From contig NZ_VRLV01000016.1 of NCBI RefSeq assembly GCF_009760925.1, positions 205,611 through 269,610 of the forward strand: a stretch of 64,000 nt of DNA, written 5' to 3'. This document shows, piece after piece, positions 17,248-26,193 of the stretch (positions within the stretch are counted from its first letter, which is position 1; each line of letters begins with the position of its first letter). The notes below the pieces were generated by a model that saw only the letters and a list, made by a program, of their open reading frames with translations, made no database searches and was not told the origin of the DNA. The stretch is from Nonomuraea typhae. GTDB taxonomy: Bacteria > Actinomycetota > Actinomycetes > Streptosporangiales > Streptosporangiaceae. Position numbers and translations under genes: made by a program.

Positions 17248-20007
17248 GTGCTGAGGTTCGCCGGCCTTGCCGTGCCCAAGCCGCTGCGCCGCCACCAGCA
17301 GCGGGCCCTGGCCGAGCTGGCGGCGGCGTTCGCGGCCGGGCGGCGCCGTGCCTGGGTGGTGCTTCCGCCGGGCGCGGGCAAGACGCTCACGGGGCTGGAG
17401 GCGGCCCGCAGGCTGGGCGCCCCGATCGTGGTCTTCGGCCCCAACACCGCCATTCAGGGCCAGTGGCTGGCCGAATGGCACGGGTACGGCGCGGCCGCCC
17501 GCGCCGGCACCTCGCGCGCCCTGGAGGCCGACGTCACGGTCCTGACCTACCAGGCGCTGGCCAGCTTCGACCCCGACGCCGAGATCGACGAGGAGGGCGG
17601 CGAGCGGCCATCCCACCTGGACCGGCTGCGCCCGCAGGGCCGTGAGCTGGTGGCCAGGCTGGCGGCGCTGGGCGAGGTGACGCTGCTGCTGGACGAGTGC
17701 CACCACCTGCTCGACACCTGGGGCGAGCTGCTGGCCGAGGTCCTGCGCCAGTTGCCCGACGCGTACGTGATCGGCCTGACCGCCACCCCGCCGGACCGGC
17801 TCACGCCCGCGCAGGCCGGCCTGGTCGGCGAGCTGTTCGGGCCGGTGGTGCGCGGCCCGTCGATCCCCGCCGTGGTCCGCGAGGGCCATCTGGCCCCCTA
17901 CGCCGAGCTGGCCTGGCTGACCTGCCCTACCGCGCACGAGCAGGCGTGGCTGGCCGCCGAGGCCGAACGCTTCACCGAGCTCACCACCGACCTGCTCGAC
18001 CCCGGCTTCGCCACCGTGGGCTTCCTGGAGTGGCTGGACAAGCGCCTGGTCGAGCGGGGCGGCGACACGATGACCTGGCAGCGGCTCGAACGGCAGGAGC
18101 CCGCCCTGGCCGCCGCCGCCCTGCGGCTGCACCACGCCGGGCTGCTGCCGCTGCCCGAGGGGGCCAGGGTCAGGGAGGAGCACCGCCACCGGCCCGCCGC
18201 CGGCGACTGGGTGTGCCTGCTGGACGACTACGTACGCCGCTGCCTGCGCCGCAGCGGCGAGCCCGCCGACGCCGCCGCCGTCGAGGCGATCCGCCGGGCG
18301 CTGCCCTCGATCGGCTACCAGCTGACCGCTCGGGGCGTGCGGGCCGGCCGTACCCCGGTGGACCGGGTGGTGGCGCGCAGCGAGGCCAAGACCGCGGCCG
18401 TGGCCGAGATCCTCGCCGCCGAGCACGACGCGCTGGGGGAGCGGCTGCGCGCCCTCGTGCTGTGCGACCACGAGCGCGCCACCGCCACGCTGCCGGCCCG
18501 CCTGTCCGGCGTGCTGCACGCGCAGGCCGGCTCGGCCCGGCTGGTGCTGGAGACGCTGGCCGCCGACCCGCGCACCGCGCGCCTGAACCCCATGCTCGTC
18601 ACCGGCCGCACCGTCGCCGCCCCGGCGGTCACGGCCGCCGCCTTCGCCGCGTTCTGCGCGGGCAGCGCCCGCCTGGACCCGATTGCGCCGGGAGCCGGCG
18701 GCGTGGTGGAGCTGACCGGCGCCTGGACCAGCCGCGCCTGGGTCGCGCTCGCCACCCGGTTCCTGGAGTCCGGCGGCTGCTCGATCCTGGTCGGCACCCG
18801 GGCGATGCTGGGCGAGGGCTGGGACGCCAAGGGCGTCAACACGGTCGTGGACCTCACCGAGGCCACCACGCCCGGAGCCGTCGTCCAGTTGCGCGGCCGG
18901 GCGCTGCGGGCCGATCCGTCCTGGCCGGAGAAGGTGGCCAACACCTGGTCGGTGGTCTGCGTCAGCGCCGAGCACCCCAAGGGCAACGCCGACTGGGAGC
19001 GGTTCGTGCGCAAGCACGACGGCTACTTCGGGCTGACCGACTCGGGGACCATCGCCGCCGGCGTCGCCCACGTCCATCCGGAGCTGTCGCCGTACGCCCC
19101 GCCGCCGGTGTCCGGCTTCGACCGCTTCAACGTGGCCATGCTGGAGCGGGCCGCCGACCGGGCCCGGGTGCGCGCGCTGTGGCGGGTCGGCACGCCGTAC
19201 GAGGATCGCCCGGTGCACACGCTGCGCGTGGAGGCCGCCACTGGGCCCGCCGCCGCGCACGCGGACTGGGCCGCGCCGCCGCCGGCCGTACCTGCCGAGC
19301 ACGGGATCAGCCCCAGGCCCCGGCTGGCCGGGCGGCCCCATCGGCTGGCGGGCCTGGCCGGATGGGCCGCCGGCACGGGCGCGTGGCTGGCCGCCTCGGG
19401 CACGCTCGAGGCGCTGCCCCTGGGGGCCCTGGGCGGGCTGCCCGCCGCCGCGCTCGCCTTCCTCCTGGTACGGCGGCGCCGTCGCGGCACCGCGGGCGAG
19501 GCGGCGCTGCGCGAGGCGGCCGGGCGCTTCGACCTGGCCGCCATCGCCTGCGCGGTGGCCGACGGGCTGCACGCGGCGGGGAAGCTGCCCGAGGGGGCGC
19601 CGGCCGTGCGCGTGGAGCCGGACGGCACCGGCGCCTACTGGATCGAGCTGGCCGGGGTGCCCGAGGATGCCTCCCGGCTGTTCACGCTGGCGCTGGACGA
19701 GGTGCTGGCCCCGCCCGTCGCGCCGCGCTACCTGGTGCCCCGCTATCTGGTCACGCCCGGGCGCCGGGAGGGCAGGCTGCTCATGGCGGGCAGGCCGGAG
19801 CCGAACCCGGTCGTCCACCACGCCGTCCCCGAGGCCCTGGGCGAGCGCAGGAAGGACGCCGAGACCTTCGCCAGGGCGTGGAACCGCTGGGTCAGCCTCG
19901 GCGCCCCGGTCTACGCGCGCTCGCCCGAGGGCGCCGGGCTGCTGGCGGCGCAGGCGGGCGGCTCACCGCTGGACGTGGCCACCGCCCTCCGCCTCACCTG
20001 GCGCTGA
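17248..20007 (+). CDS. DECH-box superfamily II helicase with C-terminal membrane hairpin
   Basis: A 919-residue protein starting at GTG 17248. The first RecA-like domain has LRRHQQRALAEL (Q/N-terminal segment), Walker A LPPGAGKTLTGLE near residue 38 and motif II LDECHHLLD near residue 150, with GLTATPP as motif III. After a long insertion, the second RecA domain follows with LVGTRAMLGEGWDAKGVN and the motif VI-like VQLRGRALRADP near residue 550. Residues about 701-748 form two hydrophobic segments separated by a Gly/Leu turn and followed by RRRRRG, typical of a membrane hairpin. The last 170 residues contain the repeated APRYLVPRYLV pattern and are not recognised. A membrane-tethered helicase is unusual; the substrate and role are unknown. 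It is convergent with the P450 gene, 17 bases away. Confidence 0.8.
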   Translation: MLRFAGLAVPKPLRRHQQRALAELAAAFAAGRRRAWVVLPPGAGKTLTGLEAARRLGAPIVVFGPNTAIQGQWLAEWHGYGAAARAGTSRALEADVTVLTYQALASFDPDAEIDEEGGERPSHLDRLRPQGRELVARLAALGEVTLLLDECHHLLDTWGELLAEVLRQLPDAYVIGLTATPPDRLTPAQAGLVGELFGPVVRGPSIPAVVREGHLAPYAELAWLTCPTAHEQAWLAAEAERFTELTTDLLDPGFATVGFLEWLDKRLVERGGDTMTWQRLERQEPALAAAALRLHHAGLLPLPEGARVREEHRHRPAAGDWVCLLDDYVRRCLRRSGEPADAAAVEAIRRALPSIGYQLTARGVRAGRTPVDRVVARSEAKTAAVAEILAAEHDALGERLRALVLCDHERATATLPARLSGVLHAQAGSARLVLETLAADPRTARLNPMLVTGRTVAAPAVTAAAFAAFCAGSARLDPIAPGAGGVVELTGAWTSRAWVALATRFLESGGCSILVGTRAMLGEGWDAKGVNTVVDLTEATTPGAVVQLRGRALRADPSWPEKVANTWSVVCVSAEHPKGNADWERFVRKHDGYFGLTDSGTIAAGVAHVHPELSPYAPPPVSGFDRFNVAMLERAADRARVRALWRVGTPYEDRPVHTLRVEAATGPAAAHADWAAPPPAVPAEHGISPRPRLAGRPHRLAGLAGWAAGTGAWLAASGTLEALPLGALGGLPAAALAFLLVRRRRRGTAGEAALREAAGRFDLAAIACAVADGLHAAGKLPEGAPAVRVEPDGTGAYWIELAGVPEDASRLFTLALDEVLAPPVAPRYLVPRYLVTPGRREGRLLMAGRPEPNPVVHHAVPEALGERRKDAETFARAWNRWVSLGAPVYARSPEGAGLLAAQAGGSPLDVATALRLTWR

Positions 20008-20024
20008 GCCGTACCGCGAACGCC

Positions 20025-21230
20025 TCAGAAACGGACGGGCAGTCGCGTCAGGCCCCGCACCACCGAGCCCGTCAGCCGCCACGTGAGCTCCTCGTCGGCG
20101 CAGCCCAGCTCCAGGCCCGGCAGGCGGGCCAGCAGCGTGCCGATGGCGATCCGCCCCTCCAGGCGGGCCAGCGGCGCGCCCAGGCAGAAGTGGACGCCGT
20201 GGCCGAAGGCGAGGTGGCGGTTGTCCTGGCGGGTGATGTCCAGTTCGTGCGGGATGGAGGTGACGGCCGGGTCGTGCGCGGCGGCGCCCAGCGAGATGTG
20301 GACCATCGCGCCGCGCGGGATCGCGAGCCCGCCGAGTTCCACGTCCTCGGCGGCGAAGCGCGGCGTGGAGCGCTCGACCGGGCCGTCGAAGCGCAGGAAC
20401 TCCTCCACGGCCGAGGGCAGCAGTTCCGGCTCCCCGCGCAGCAGCGCGAGCTGGTCGGGGTTGCGCAGCAGGGCGAGCACGCCGTTGCCGATGAGGTTGA
20501 CGGTGGTCTCGTGCCCGGCGATGAGCAGCAGGGTGAGCGTGGACAGCAGTTCGCGCTCGTCCAGCTCGTCGCTGCCGGCCAGCGCGGTGACGAGGTCGTC
20601 GCGCGGCTGGGCGCGGCGCTCGGCGATGAGGTCGGCGAAGTAGGCGTTGATGTTGCGCGCCGCCGCCCGGCGCCGTGCCGTCCCCTCGGCGTCGAAGGCG
20701 GGGGTGACCAGCAGCCCCGACCATTCGCGGAACTGCTCGCGGGCCTCGGCGGGGACGCCGAGCAGCTCGCAGATGACGATGATGGGCAGCGGGAAGGCGA
20801 ACTCGTCGATGAGCTCGGCCCTGCCGTTCATCTCCATGGCGTCGATGAGCTCGTCGGTGATCTCCTGGACGCGCGGGCGCAGGGCTTCCACGCGGCGCGG
20901 GGTGAAGTCCTTGGCGACCACGCGGCGCAGGCGGGTGTGGTCGGGCGGGTCGACCTGGAGCATGTTCGACTGGAAGAGGATGTCGTCGTCCTCGGCGAAC
21001 CGGCGGAAGTACTCGCCGAAGGCCGAGATGTCCTTCGACAGCCTGGGGTCGTTCAGCGCGGCGCGGCCCAGCTCGTGGTCGACGACCAGGAACGCGTTCA
21101 TCCCCGGCGGGAAGTCGATCGGGTGCACGGGACCCGATTCGCGAAGCTTGTCGTAGGCGGCGTACGGGTCCCGGCTGAACTCGGGGGTGAACAGGAACTC
21201 GAATGGCAGTTTCTCCGGCACGGGGTTCAC
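20025..21230 (-). CDS. Cytochrome P450 (second of a tandem pair)
   Basis: A 401-residue soluble bacterial P450. The heme-binding loop FGHGVHFCLG places the proximal Cys at residue 349. The I-helix oxygen-activation motif is AGHETT near residue 238, the K-helix ExxR is in VEEFLRF near residue 279, and the C-helix heme contact is DPPDHTRLRR. Such enzymes are class I and need external ferredoxin and reductase; neither is encoded nearby. The GTG start is one base after the stop of the paralogous P450 at 21232-22428, so both are translated from one message. The substrate is unknown. Confidence 0.93.
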   Translation of the reverse strand: MNPVPEKLPFEFLFTPEFSRDPYAAYDKLRESGPVHPIDFPPGMNAFLVVDHELGRAALNDPRLSKDISAFGEYFRRFAEDDDILFQSNMLQVDPPDHTRLRRVVAKDFTPRRVEALRPRVQEITDELIDAMEMNGRAELIDEFAFPLPIIVICELLGVPAEAREQFREWSGLLVTPAFDAEGTARRRAAARNINAYFADLIAERRAQPRDDLVTALAGSDELDERELLSTLTLLLIAGHETTVNLIGNGVLALLRNPDQLALLRGEPELLPSAVEEFLRFDGPVERSTPRFAAEDVELGGLAIPRGAMVHISLGAAAHDPAVTSIPHELDITRQDNRHLAFGHGVHFCLGAPLARLEGRIAIGTLLARLPGLELGCADEELTWRLTGSVVRGLTRLPVRF

Positions 21231-21231
21231 C

Positions 21232-22428
21232 CTAGAACGCCACGGGCAGCGCCGAGAGCGAACGCAGAACCGAGCCGCTGAAGCGCCAGGTCAGCTCGTC
21301 CTCGCGGCAGTCGAGCCGCAGGCCGGGCAGGCGTTCCAGCAGCGCGGTGAAGGCGATCTGACCTTCCAGCCTGGCCAGCGGGGCGCCCAGGCAGAAGTGG
21401 ATGCCGTGGCCGAAGGCGACGTGCCGGGGTTCGGGGCGGGCCACGTCGAGCCCGTCGGGGGCGTCGTTGGCCGCCGGGTCGCGGCCGGCGGCGGCGATCG
21501 CGACGTGCACGAAGGAGGTCTTGGGGATGTGCACGCCGGCGATCTCCAGGTCCTCGAGCGCCATGCGGAACGTGGCGCGCTCGACCGGGGCGTCGAGGCG
21601 CAGGAACTCCTCCACCGCGTTCTGCACCAGCTCGGGGTGCGCCCTGAGCAGCGCGAACTGCTCCGGCGCGCGCAGCAGGGCGAGCGTGCCGTTGGCGATG
21701 AGGTTGGCGGTGGTCTCGTGCCCGGCGATGAGCAGCAGCGCGAGCGTGGAGACCAGCTCGGCACCGCCGAGTTCGGGGCTGGCGAGGAGCGCGCTGACCA
21801 GATCGTCGGCGGGCGCGGCCCGGCGTTCGGCGACCAGGGCCTCGAAGTAGCCGCGCAGCGCGTCGTTGGCCGCCCGGCGCCTTTCGTGCTGCTCGGGCGT
21901 GTGGGCCGGTTCGACCAGCGTGCCCGACCACGCGCGGAAGTCCTCGCGGTCCTCGCCCGGCACGCCCATCAGCTCGCAGATGACGATGATGGGCAGCGGG
22001 AAGGCGAACGCGGAGATCAGCTCGGCGTGGCCCTCGTCCTGGATGCGGTCGAGGAGTTCGGCGGTGATCTGCTCGATCCTGGGCCGCAGGCGCTCGACGC
22101 GGCGCTGGGTGAACGCCCCCTGGGCGACCTTGCGCAACCGGGTGTGGTCCGGAGGATCGGACATGAGCATGTTCTCGGCCAGGACCTGGTTGCTCTGCGT
22201 GACCGACTCCAGGAACCCCGGCGGCCCCGAGCGCAGGTCCTTGGACAGGCGCGGGTCGGCCAGCGCCGCCCGCCCGTGCTCGTAGTCGACCACCAGGTAT
22301 CCGCTGTGACCCGGCGGGAAGCCGACGCGATGCACGGGCCCCCTGGCGCGCAGGGCCGCGTACACCGGATACGGATCGGCCCGGAAGGCGGGGGAGGCGA
22401 AGAACTCGAAAGGCGGGTCTTCCGGCAT
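21232..22428 (-). CDS. Cytochrome P450 (first of a tandem pair)
   Basis: A 398-residue P450. The start is ATG 22428 (MPEDPPFEFF), eight bases after AAGGAG; a GTG three codons earlier overlaps that site and is rejected. The heme loop FGHGIHFCLG has Cys near residue 346, the I-helix is AGHETT, and ExxR lies in VEEFLRL. It shares long identical stretches with the downstream P450 (AFAFPLPIIVICEL, HFCLGAPLARLEG), showing a local duplication followed by divergence, mostly in the substrate-facing B-C and F-G regions. No sterol, terpene or polyketide genes adjoin it, so no pathway is proposed. Confidence 0.93.
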   Translation of the reverse strand: MPEDPPFEFFASPAFRADPYPVYAALRARGPVHRVGFPPGHSGYLVVDYEHGRAALADPRLSKDLRSGPPGFLESVTQSNQVLAENMLMSDPPDHTRLRKVAQGAFTQRRVERLRPRIEQITAELLDRIQDEGHAELISAFAFPLPIIVICELMGVPGEDREDFRAWSGTLVEPAHTPEQHERRRAANDALRGYFEALVAERRAAPADDLVSALLASPELGGAELVSTLALLLIAGHETTANLIANGTLALLRAPEQFALLRAHPELVQNAVEEFLRLDAPVERATFRMALEDLEIAGVHIPKTSFVHVAIAAAGRDPAANDAPDGLDVARPEPRHVAFGHGIHFCLGAPLARLEGQIAFTALLERLPGLRLDCREDELTWRFSGSVLRSLSALPVAF

Positions 22429-22447
22429 GGCGGCCACTCCTTAGGGT

Positions 22448-22462
22448 CCAGATCCACTCTGG
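22448..22462. promoter_or_regulatory. Inverted repeat upstream of the P450 pair
   Basis: CCAGA-TCCAC-TCTGG forms a 5-5-5 inverted repeat 20 bases upstream of the first P450 start, in the 72-base gap after the cyclophilin gene. Its size and position fit a repressor operator; no regulator gene is adjacent. Confidence 0.3.
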
Positions 22463-22500
22463 CCCCGGGGGAGCGGCCGCTCGCCGCTATGTGATGTGAA

Positions 22501-23400
22501 TCACTTGGCGGACAGCACGACGTCCTTGATGATGATCGGGTTCTTGGGCGCGGTGGAGCCGCCGTCGCCGGTCACGTCGTCCTGGTTGACGATGAAGCCG
22601 CCCGCGGCGACCTTGTCGATGACCTCCATGCCGCTGGTGACCATGCCGAGCACCGAGTAGGCCGGGTCGAGCTGGGCGTTCTCGTTCGTCGTCGAGATGG
22701 CGAACTGGCTGGAGTTCTGGCCCTGCGAGTCGGTGGGCTGGGTCAGGAAGACCACGCCCCTGGTGTACGGCATGGCGCCGGCGGCCTCGTCGCCGAAGAC
22801 GTAGCCCGCGGTGCCCTGGCCGTCGGTGGGGTTCTTGCCGTCGGCGAGCGCCTTCGGGTCGCCGCACTGCAGCAGGCCCACGCCGGAGTTCTCCGGCGTC
22901 ACCAGGCGGTGGCACTTGGTGTTGTCGAAGAAGTTCTTCTTGGCCAGGAACGCCATCGAGTTGATCGTGCACGGCGTCATCTTCGGGTCCACCTCGATCA
23001 CGATGTCGCCGTGGTTGGTGCGCACGGTCATCGTCTTGATCTTCATGGTGGCGGCCGACGGCTTCTTCGGCGGGAAGCCGACGAACTTCTTCGGGACGTC
23101 CTGGGTGTCCTTGGTGTAGGAGCAGCTGATCGGCCCCGTCCTCGGGGTGAAGGACGGCTCCGGCTCCGACGAGGTGCTCGCCGAGGCCGACGGGGACGGC
23201 GTGGAGGCCGCCGAGACGTTCTCGGCCTTGCCGCCGAAGAGGGTGGTCGCGGCCACGATGCCGCCCGCCACGAGGACCACGGCCACGCCGGCGCCGATGA
23301 AGGTGTTGCGCCGGCCCTTGGCGTTCTCCTCAGCCGCGCGACGCGCCTGCCGCTCCTTGTGCTCTCGCGCCAGTTCGTTCTGGCGGTCGTCGCCGCTCAC
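22501..23400 (-). CDS. Membrane-anchored cyclophilin-type peptidyl-prolyl isomerase (second copy)
   Basis: A 299-residue protein. The start is GTG 23400 (VSGDDRQNELARE), eight bases after GGAGG. The frame stays open 66 codons further upstream, but that stretch overlaps the divergent neighbour and has no family similarity. Layout matches the copy at 12500-13378: charged cytoplasmic N-terminus, one membrane helix (FIGAGVAVVLVAGGIVAATTLF), a Ser/Ala/Pro linker, then the cyclophilin fold (HGDIVIEVD, NFFDNTKCHRL, NSSQFAISTTN, VLGMVTSGMEVIDKV). It acts on exported proteins at the outer membrane face. The P450 pair lies downstream on the same strand. Confidence 0.9.
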   Translation of the reverse strand: MSGDDRQNELAREHKERQARRAAEENAKGRRNTFIGAGVAVVLVAGGIVAATTLFGGKAENVSAASTPSPSASASTSSEPEPSFTPRTGPISCSYTKDTQDVPKKFVGFPPKKPSAATMKIKTMTVRTNHGDIVIEVDPKMTPCTINSMAFLAKKNFFDNTKCHRLVTPENSGVGLLQCGDPKALADGKNPTDGQGTAGYVFGDEAAGAMPYTRGVVFLTQPTDSQGQNSSQFAISTTNENAQLDPAYSVLGMVTSGMEVIDKVAAGGFIVNQDDVTGDGGSTAPKNPIIIKDVVLSAK

Positions 23401-23545
23401 GGGTATGTCCTCCACTTTTGCCGACACATGACCAAACAACTCCGCGAATGCTACCGGCCACTGAATGTGGTGTACGTAAGTGACAGAAGTGACGGGAACC
23501 AGATGGTTGCGGCAAACGTAGTTGAATTGAGAACGGAGTGCTGCC

Positions 23546-23995
23546 ATGTTCGACCAGATCCTCGGGCTGCCCGCCCACCCCCTGATCATCCATTTCACCG
23601 TCGTGCTGACACCGCTGCTCGTGGCCGTGTCCGTGGTCTACGCGCTGGTGGCCCGCTGGCGCCCGCACCTGGCCTGGGCGGTGGCAGGGCTGTCGGTGGC
23701 CGCGCCGGCCGCCGTCTTCGCCGCCTGGCGCAGCGGGCTGCGGCTGAAGCAGGTCCGCTTCGCCGACGTCGACGGCGTGCTGGGCGAGCGCCTGACCACC
23801 CACCAGAGCTTCGCCGTACCCCTGCTGATCTCCACCGTCGCGCTCGGCGTGCTCTCCTTGCTGCTGGTCTTCGCCGCCCGCAACAAGACGGTGGCCATGG
23901 TCCTGTCCGGGCTGACGGTGGCGGCCGCCATGGTCTCGGCGTACTACGTCTTCCGCGCGGGCGACTCGGGAGCGAGAGCGGTGTGGAGCCTGTAG
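23546..23995 (+). CDS. DUF2231-type integral membrane protein
   Basis: A 149-residue protein with four predicted membrane helices. The N-terminus FDQILGLPAHPLIIHFTVVL matches the conserved opening of the DUF2231 family, including two His residues (HPLIIHF) at the end of the first loop that could bind a metal or heme. Function is not established. It is divergent from the cyclophilin, with a 145-base gap that should hold both promoters, and is nine bases upstream of rarA. Confidence 0.85.
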   Translation: MFDQILGLPAHPLIIHFTVVLTPLLVAVSVVYALVARWRPHLAWAVAGLSVAAPAAVFAAWRSGLRLKQVRFADVDGVLGERLTTHQSFAVPLLISTVALGVLSLLLVFAARNKTVAMVLSGLTVAAAMVSAYYVFRAGDSGARAVWSL

Positions 23996-24004
23996 TCTCG
24001 ATTT

Positions 24005-25306
24005 GTGGATAGCCTGTTCGATTCGGCGGCGGAGGAGGCGACGCCGCAGCCCCTGGCGGTGCGCATGCGCCCGCGCACGCTCGACGAGGTCATCGGCCAG
24101 CGGCACCTGCTCGGCCCGGGCACGCCGCTGCGCAGGCTGGTCGAGAGCGAAGCGCCGATGTCGCTGTTCCTGTGGGGGCCGCCGGGCACGGGCAAGACCA
24201 CGCTGGCCTACGTCGTCTCCAACGTCACCCAGCGCCGCTTCGTGGAGATCTCCGCCGTCTCGGCCGGCGTCAAGGACGTGCGCGCCGCCATCGACAACGC
24301 CCGGCGCGAACTCGGCATGAGCGGCCGCCAGACCGTGCTCTTCGTCGACGAGGTCCACCGCTTCAACAAGGCCCAGCAGGACGCGCTGCTGCCCGCGGTG
24401 GAGAACCGCTGGGTCACCTTCATCGGCGCCACGACCGAAAACCCGTACTTCTCGGTCATCTCCCCGCTGCTGTCCCGCTCGCTGCTGCTGACGCTCGAGT
24501 CGCTGTCCGACGACGACATCCGCGCCGTCCTGGAGCGCGCCGTCGCCGAGGAGCGCGGCCTGGGCGGGCGCGCGAGCCTGGCCCCCGAGGCCCTCGACCA
24601 TCTGGTACGGCTGGCGGGCGGCGACGCCCGGCGCTCCCTGACCTACCTGGAGGCCGCGGCGCTGCTGGCCGACGACATCACCGTCGAGGTCGTGGAGAAG
24701 GCGGTGGACAAGGCGGCCGTGCGCTACGACCGCCAGGGCGACCAGCACTACGACGTCATCAGCGCCTTCATCAAGTCGATGCGCGGCTCCGACGCCGACG
24801 CCGCCCTCCACTACCTCGCCCGCATGATCGAGGCGGGGGAGGACCCGCGCTTCATCGCCCGCCGCATCGTCATCTTCGCCTCCGAGGACGTCGGCCTGGC
24901 CGACCCCACCTGCCTGCAGACCGCGGTGGCCGTCGCCCAGGCCGTCCAGCTCATCGGCCTGCCCGAGGGGCAGATCAACCTCGCCCACGCGGTCATCCAC
25001 TGCGCGCTGGCGCCCAAGTCCAACGCCGTGGTCAAGGCCATCGGCGCCGCCGCGGCAGACGTGCGCAAGGGCCTCATCGGCCAGGTGCCCGGCCATCTGC
25101 GCGACGCCCACTACCCGGGCGCGGCCAAGCTCGGCCACGGCGACGGCTACAAGTACCCGCACGACTTCGACCACGGCCTGGTCCGCCAGGACTACGCGCC
25201 CGAGCAGGTGCGTTCGCGGCGCTACTACGAGCCCACCAAACACGGCGCGGAGGGGCCCGTCGCCGAGCGCTGGGCCAAGATCCGCGCCTTCCTGCGAGGG
25301 GAGTGA
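24005..25306 (+). CDS. rarA: Replication-associated recombination AAA+ ATPase RarA/MgsA
   Basis: A 433-residue clamp-loader-like ATPase that acts at stalled forks. Start GTG 24005. The family opening MRPRTLDEVIGQRHLLGPG is followed by Walker A WGPPGTGKTT near residue 60, Walker B VLFVDEVHRFNKAQQD near residue 115 and sensor 1 GATTENPYF. Sensor 2 lies in GGDARRSLTYLE, and the C-terminal tetramerisation domain includes FIKSMRGSDADAALHYLARM and the terminal YYEPTKHGAE pattern. Length is typical. Confidence 0.96.
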   Translation: MDSLFDSAAEEATPQPLAVRMRPRTLDEVIGQRHLLGPGTPLRRLVESEAPMSLFLWGPPGTGKTTLAYVVSNVTQRRFVEISAVSAGVKDVRAAIDNARRELGMSGRQTVLFVDEVHRFNKAQQDALLPAVENRWVTFIGATTENPYFSVISPLLSRSLLLTLESLSDDDIRAVLERAVAEERGLGGRASLAPEALDHLVRLAGGDARRSLTYLEAAALLADDITVEVVEKAVDKAAVRYDRQGDQHYDVISAFIKSMRGSDADAALHYLARMIEAGEDPRFIARRIVIFASEDVGLADPTCLQTAVAVAQAVQLIGLPEGQINLAHAVIHCALAPKSNAVVKAIGAAAADVRKGLIGQVPGHLRDAHYPGAAKLGHGDGYKYPHDFDHGLVRQDYAPEQVRSRRYYEPTKHGAEGPVAERWAKIRAFLRGE

Positions 25307-25311
25307 GCCGC

Positions 25312-25698
25312 GTGCACGGCACCCTGCACCACGTGGAGTTGTGGGTCGACTCGCTGGAGGAGGCCCTGCCGGGCTTCGCCTGGCTGTTCGCCCGGCTGGG
25401 CTACACCGAGTTCCAGAGCTGGGAGGGCGGGCGGTCGTGGCTGCTCGGGGGCACCTACATCGTGGTCGAGGAGTCGCCCGCCCGGGTCGCCGGCCGCCAT
25501 GACCGCATGCGCGCCGGGCTCAACCACCTGGCCTTCCACGTCGAGGACCCCGACGTGCTGGCCAAGGAGGCCGGGGAGCACGGCTGGACGCTGATGTTCG
25601 CCGACCGTCACCCCTACGCGGGCGGGGCTCAGCACCACGCCGCCTACCTGGAGAACTCGGCGGGCTTCGAGGTCGAACTGGTCCGCTCGGCGGGCTGA
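25312..25698 (+). CDS. VOC-superfamily (glyoxalase-like) protein
   Basis: A 128-residue single vicinal-oxygen-chelate module. It starts LHHVELWVDSLEEALPGFAWL and has a second half LNHLAFHVEDPDVLAKEAGE plus terminal YLENSAGFEVELV, giving the His/Glu metal ligands expected of the fold. GTG 25312 is preferred because GGGGAG lies nine bases upstream; GTG 25303 overlaps the rarA stop and is an alternative. The family covers glyoxalases, dioxygenases and resistance proteins, so the substrate is not assignable. Confidence 0.85.
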   Translation: MHGTLHHVELWVDSLEEALPGFAWLFARLGYTEFQSWEGGRSWLLGGTYIVVEESPARVAGRHDRMRAGLNHLAFHVEDPDVLAKEAGEHGWTLMFADRHPYAGGAQHHAAYLENSAGFEVELVRSAG

Positions 25699-25815
25699 CC
25701 CCCGGCCGTTCCGAAGGCCGGAACGACGGCGGGCGCGGGCGTGATGCCCTCGGCTGTCCGGCGGACGCGATAGGGTCTTGGCGTTCCGGCCCAGCGTAAG
25801 AGGGAGATGAGCGGA

Positions 25816-26193
25816 GTGCTTACCGCTGGAGAGGTTGCCGGGCTGATCGCCGCCACGGGCTGGATAGTCCTGGTCTGCGTGCTGGCCATGGTGCTCGTCA
25901 AGCTCGCCCGCCTGCTCACCGAGACCACCAAGATGGTCTCCGACCTGAACGAGCGGGTGGTGCCGTTGCTCGAAGACGTCACGCTCACGGTCAACGAGAC
26001 CAACCGGCAGCTCGTCGCGGTCGAGGCGATCACCAAGGACGTCAAGCAGGTCAGCTCCCACGCCGCCAAGCTCAGCGCGATCACGGAGACCGTCTTCACC
26101 GGGCCGCTGATCAAGATCTCGGCGCTCAGCCACGGCGTGCGCAGGGCGATCCAGGCTCGCCGCCCGCGCCGTCAGGTGGGGCGGGAGAAATGA
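25816..26193 (+). CDS. DUF948 membrane protein
   Basis: A 125-residue protein. The start is GTG 25816, with GGGAG nine bases upstream; ATG 25807 is directly adjacent to that site and so less likely. One membrane helix (residues about 8-30: LIAATGWIVLVCVLAMVLVKLA) is followed by an amphipathic helical domain with heptad character (LTETTKMVSDLNERVVPLLE) and a basic tail, as in DUF948 proteins. Function unknown; in actinobacteria it commonly precedes alaS. It overlaps the next gene by four bases. Confidence 0.85.
   Translation: MLTAGEVAGLIAATGWIVLVCVLAMVLVKLARLLTETTKMVSDLNERVVPLLEDVTLTVNETNRQLVAVEAITKDVKQVSSHAAKLSAITETVFTGPLIKISALSHGVRRAIQARRPRRQVGREK

Noticed and set aside
15175..19821. Very long open frame on the minus strand (over 1500 codons)
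   Set aside because: It lies opposite aspS and the helicase, has extreme Gly/Arg/Ala composition and no domain. It is the usual open antisense frame of high-GC coding DNA.
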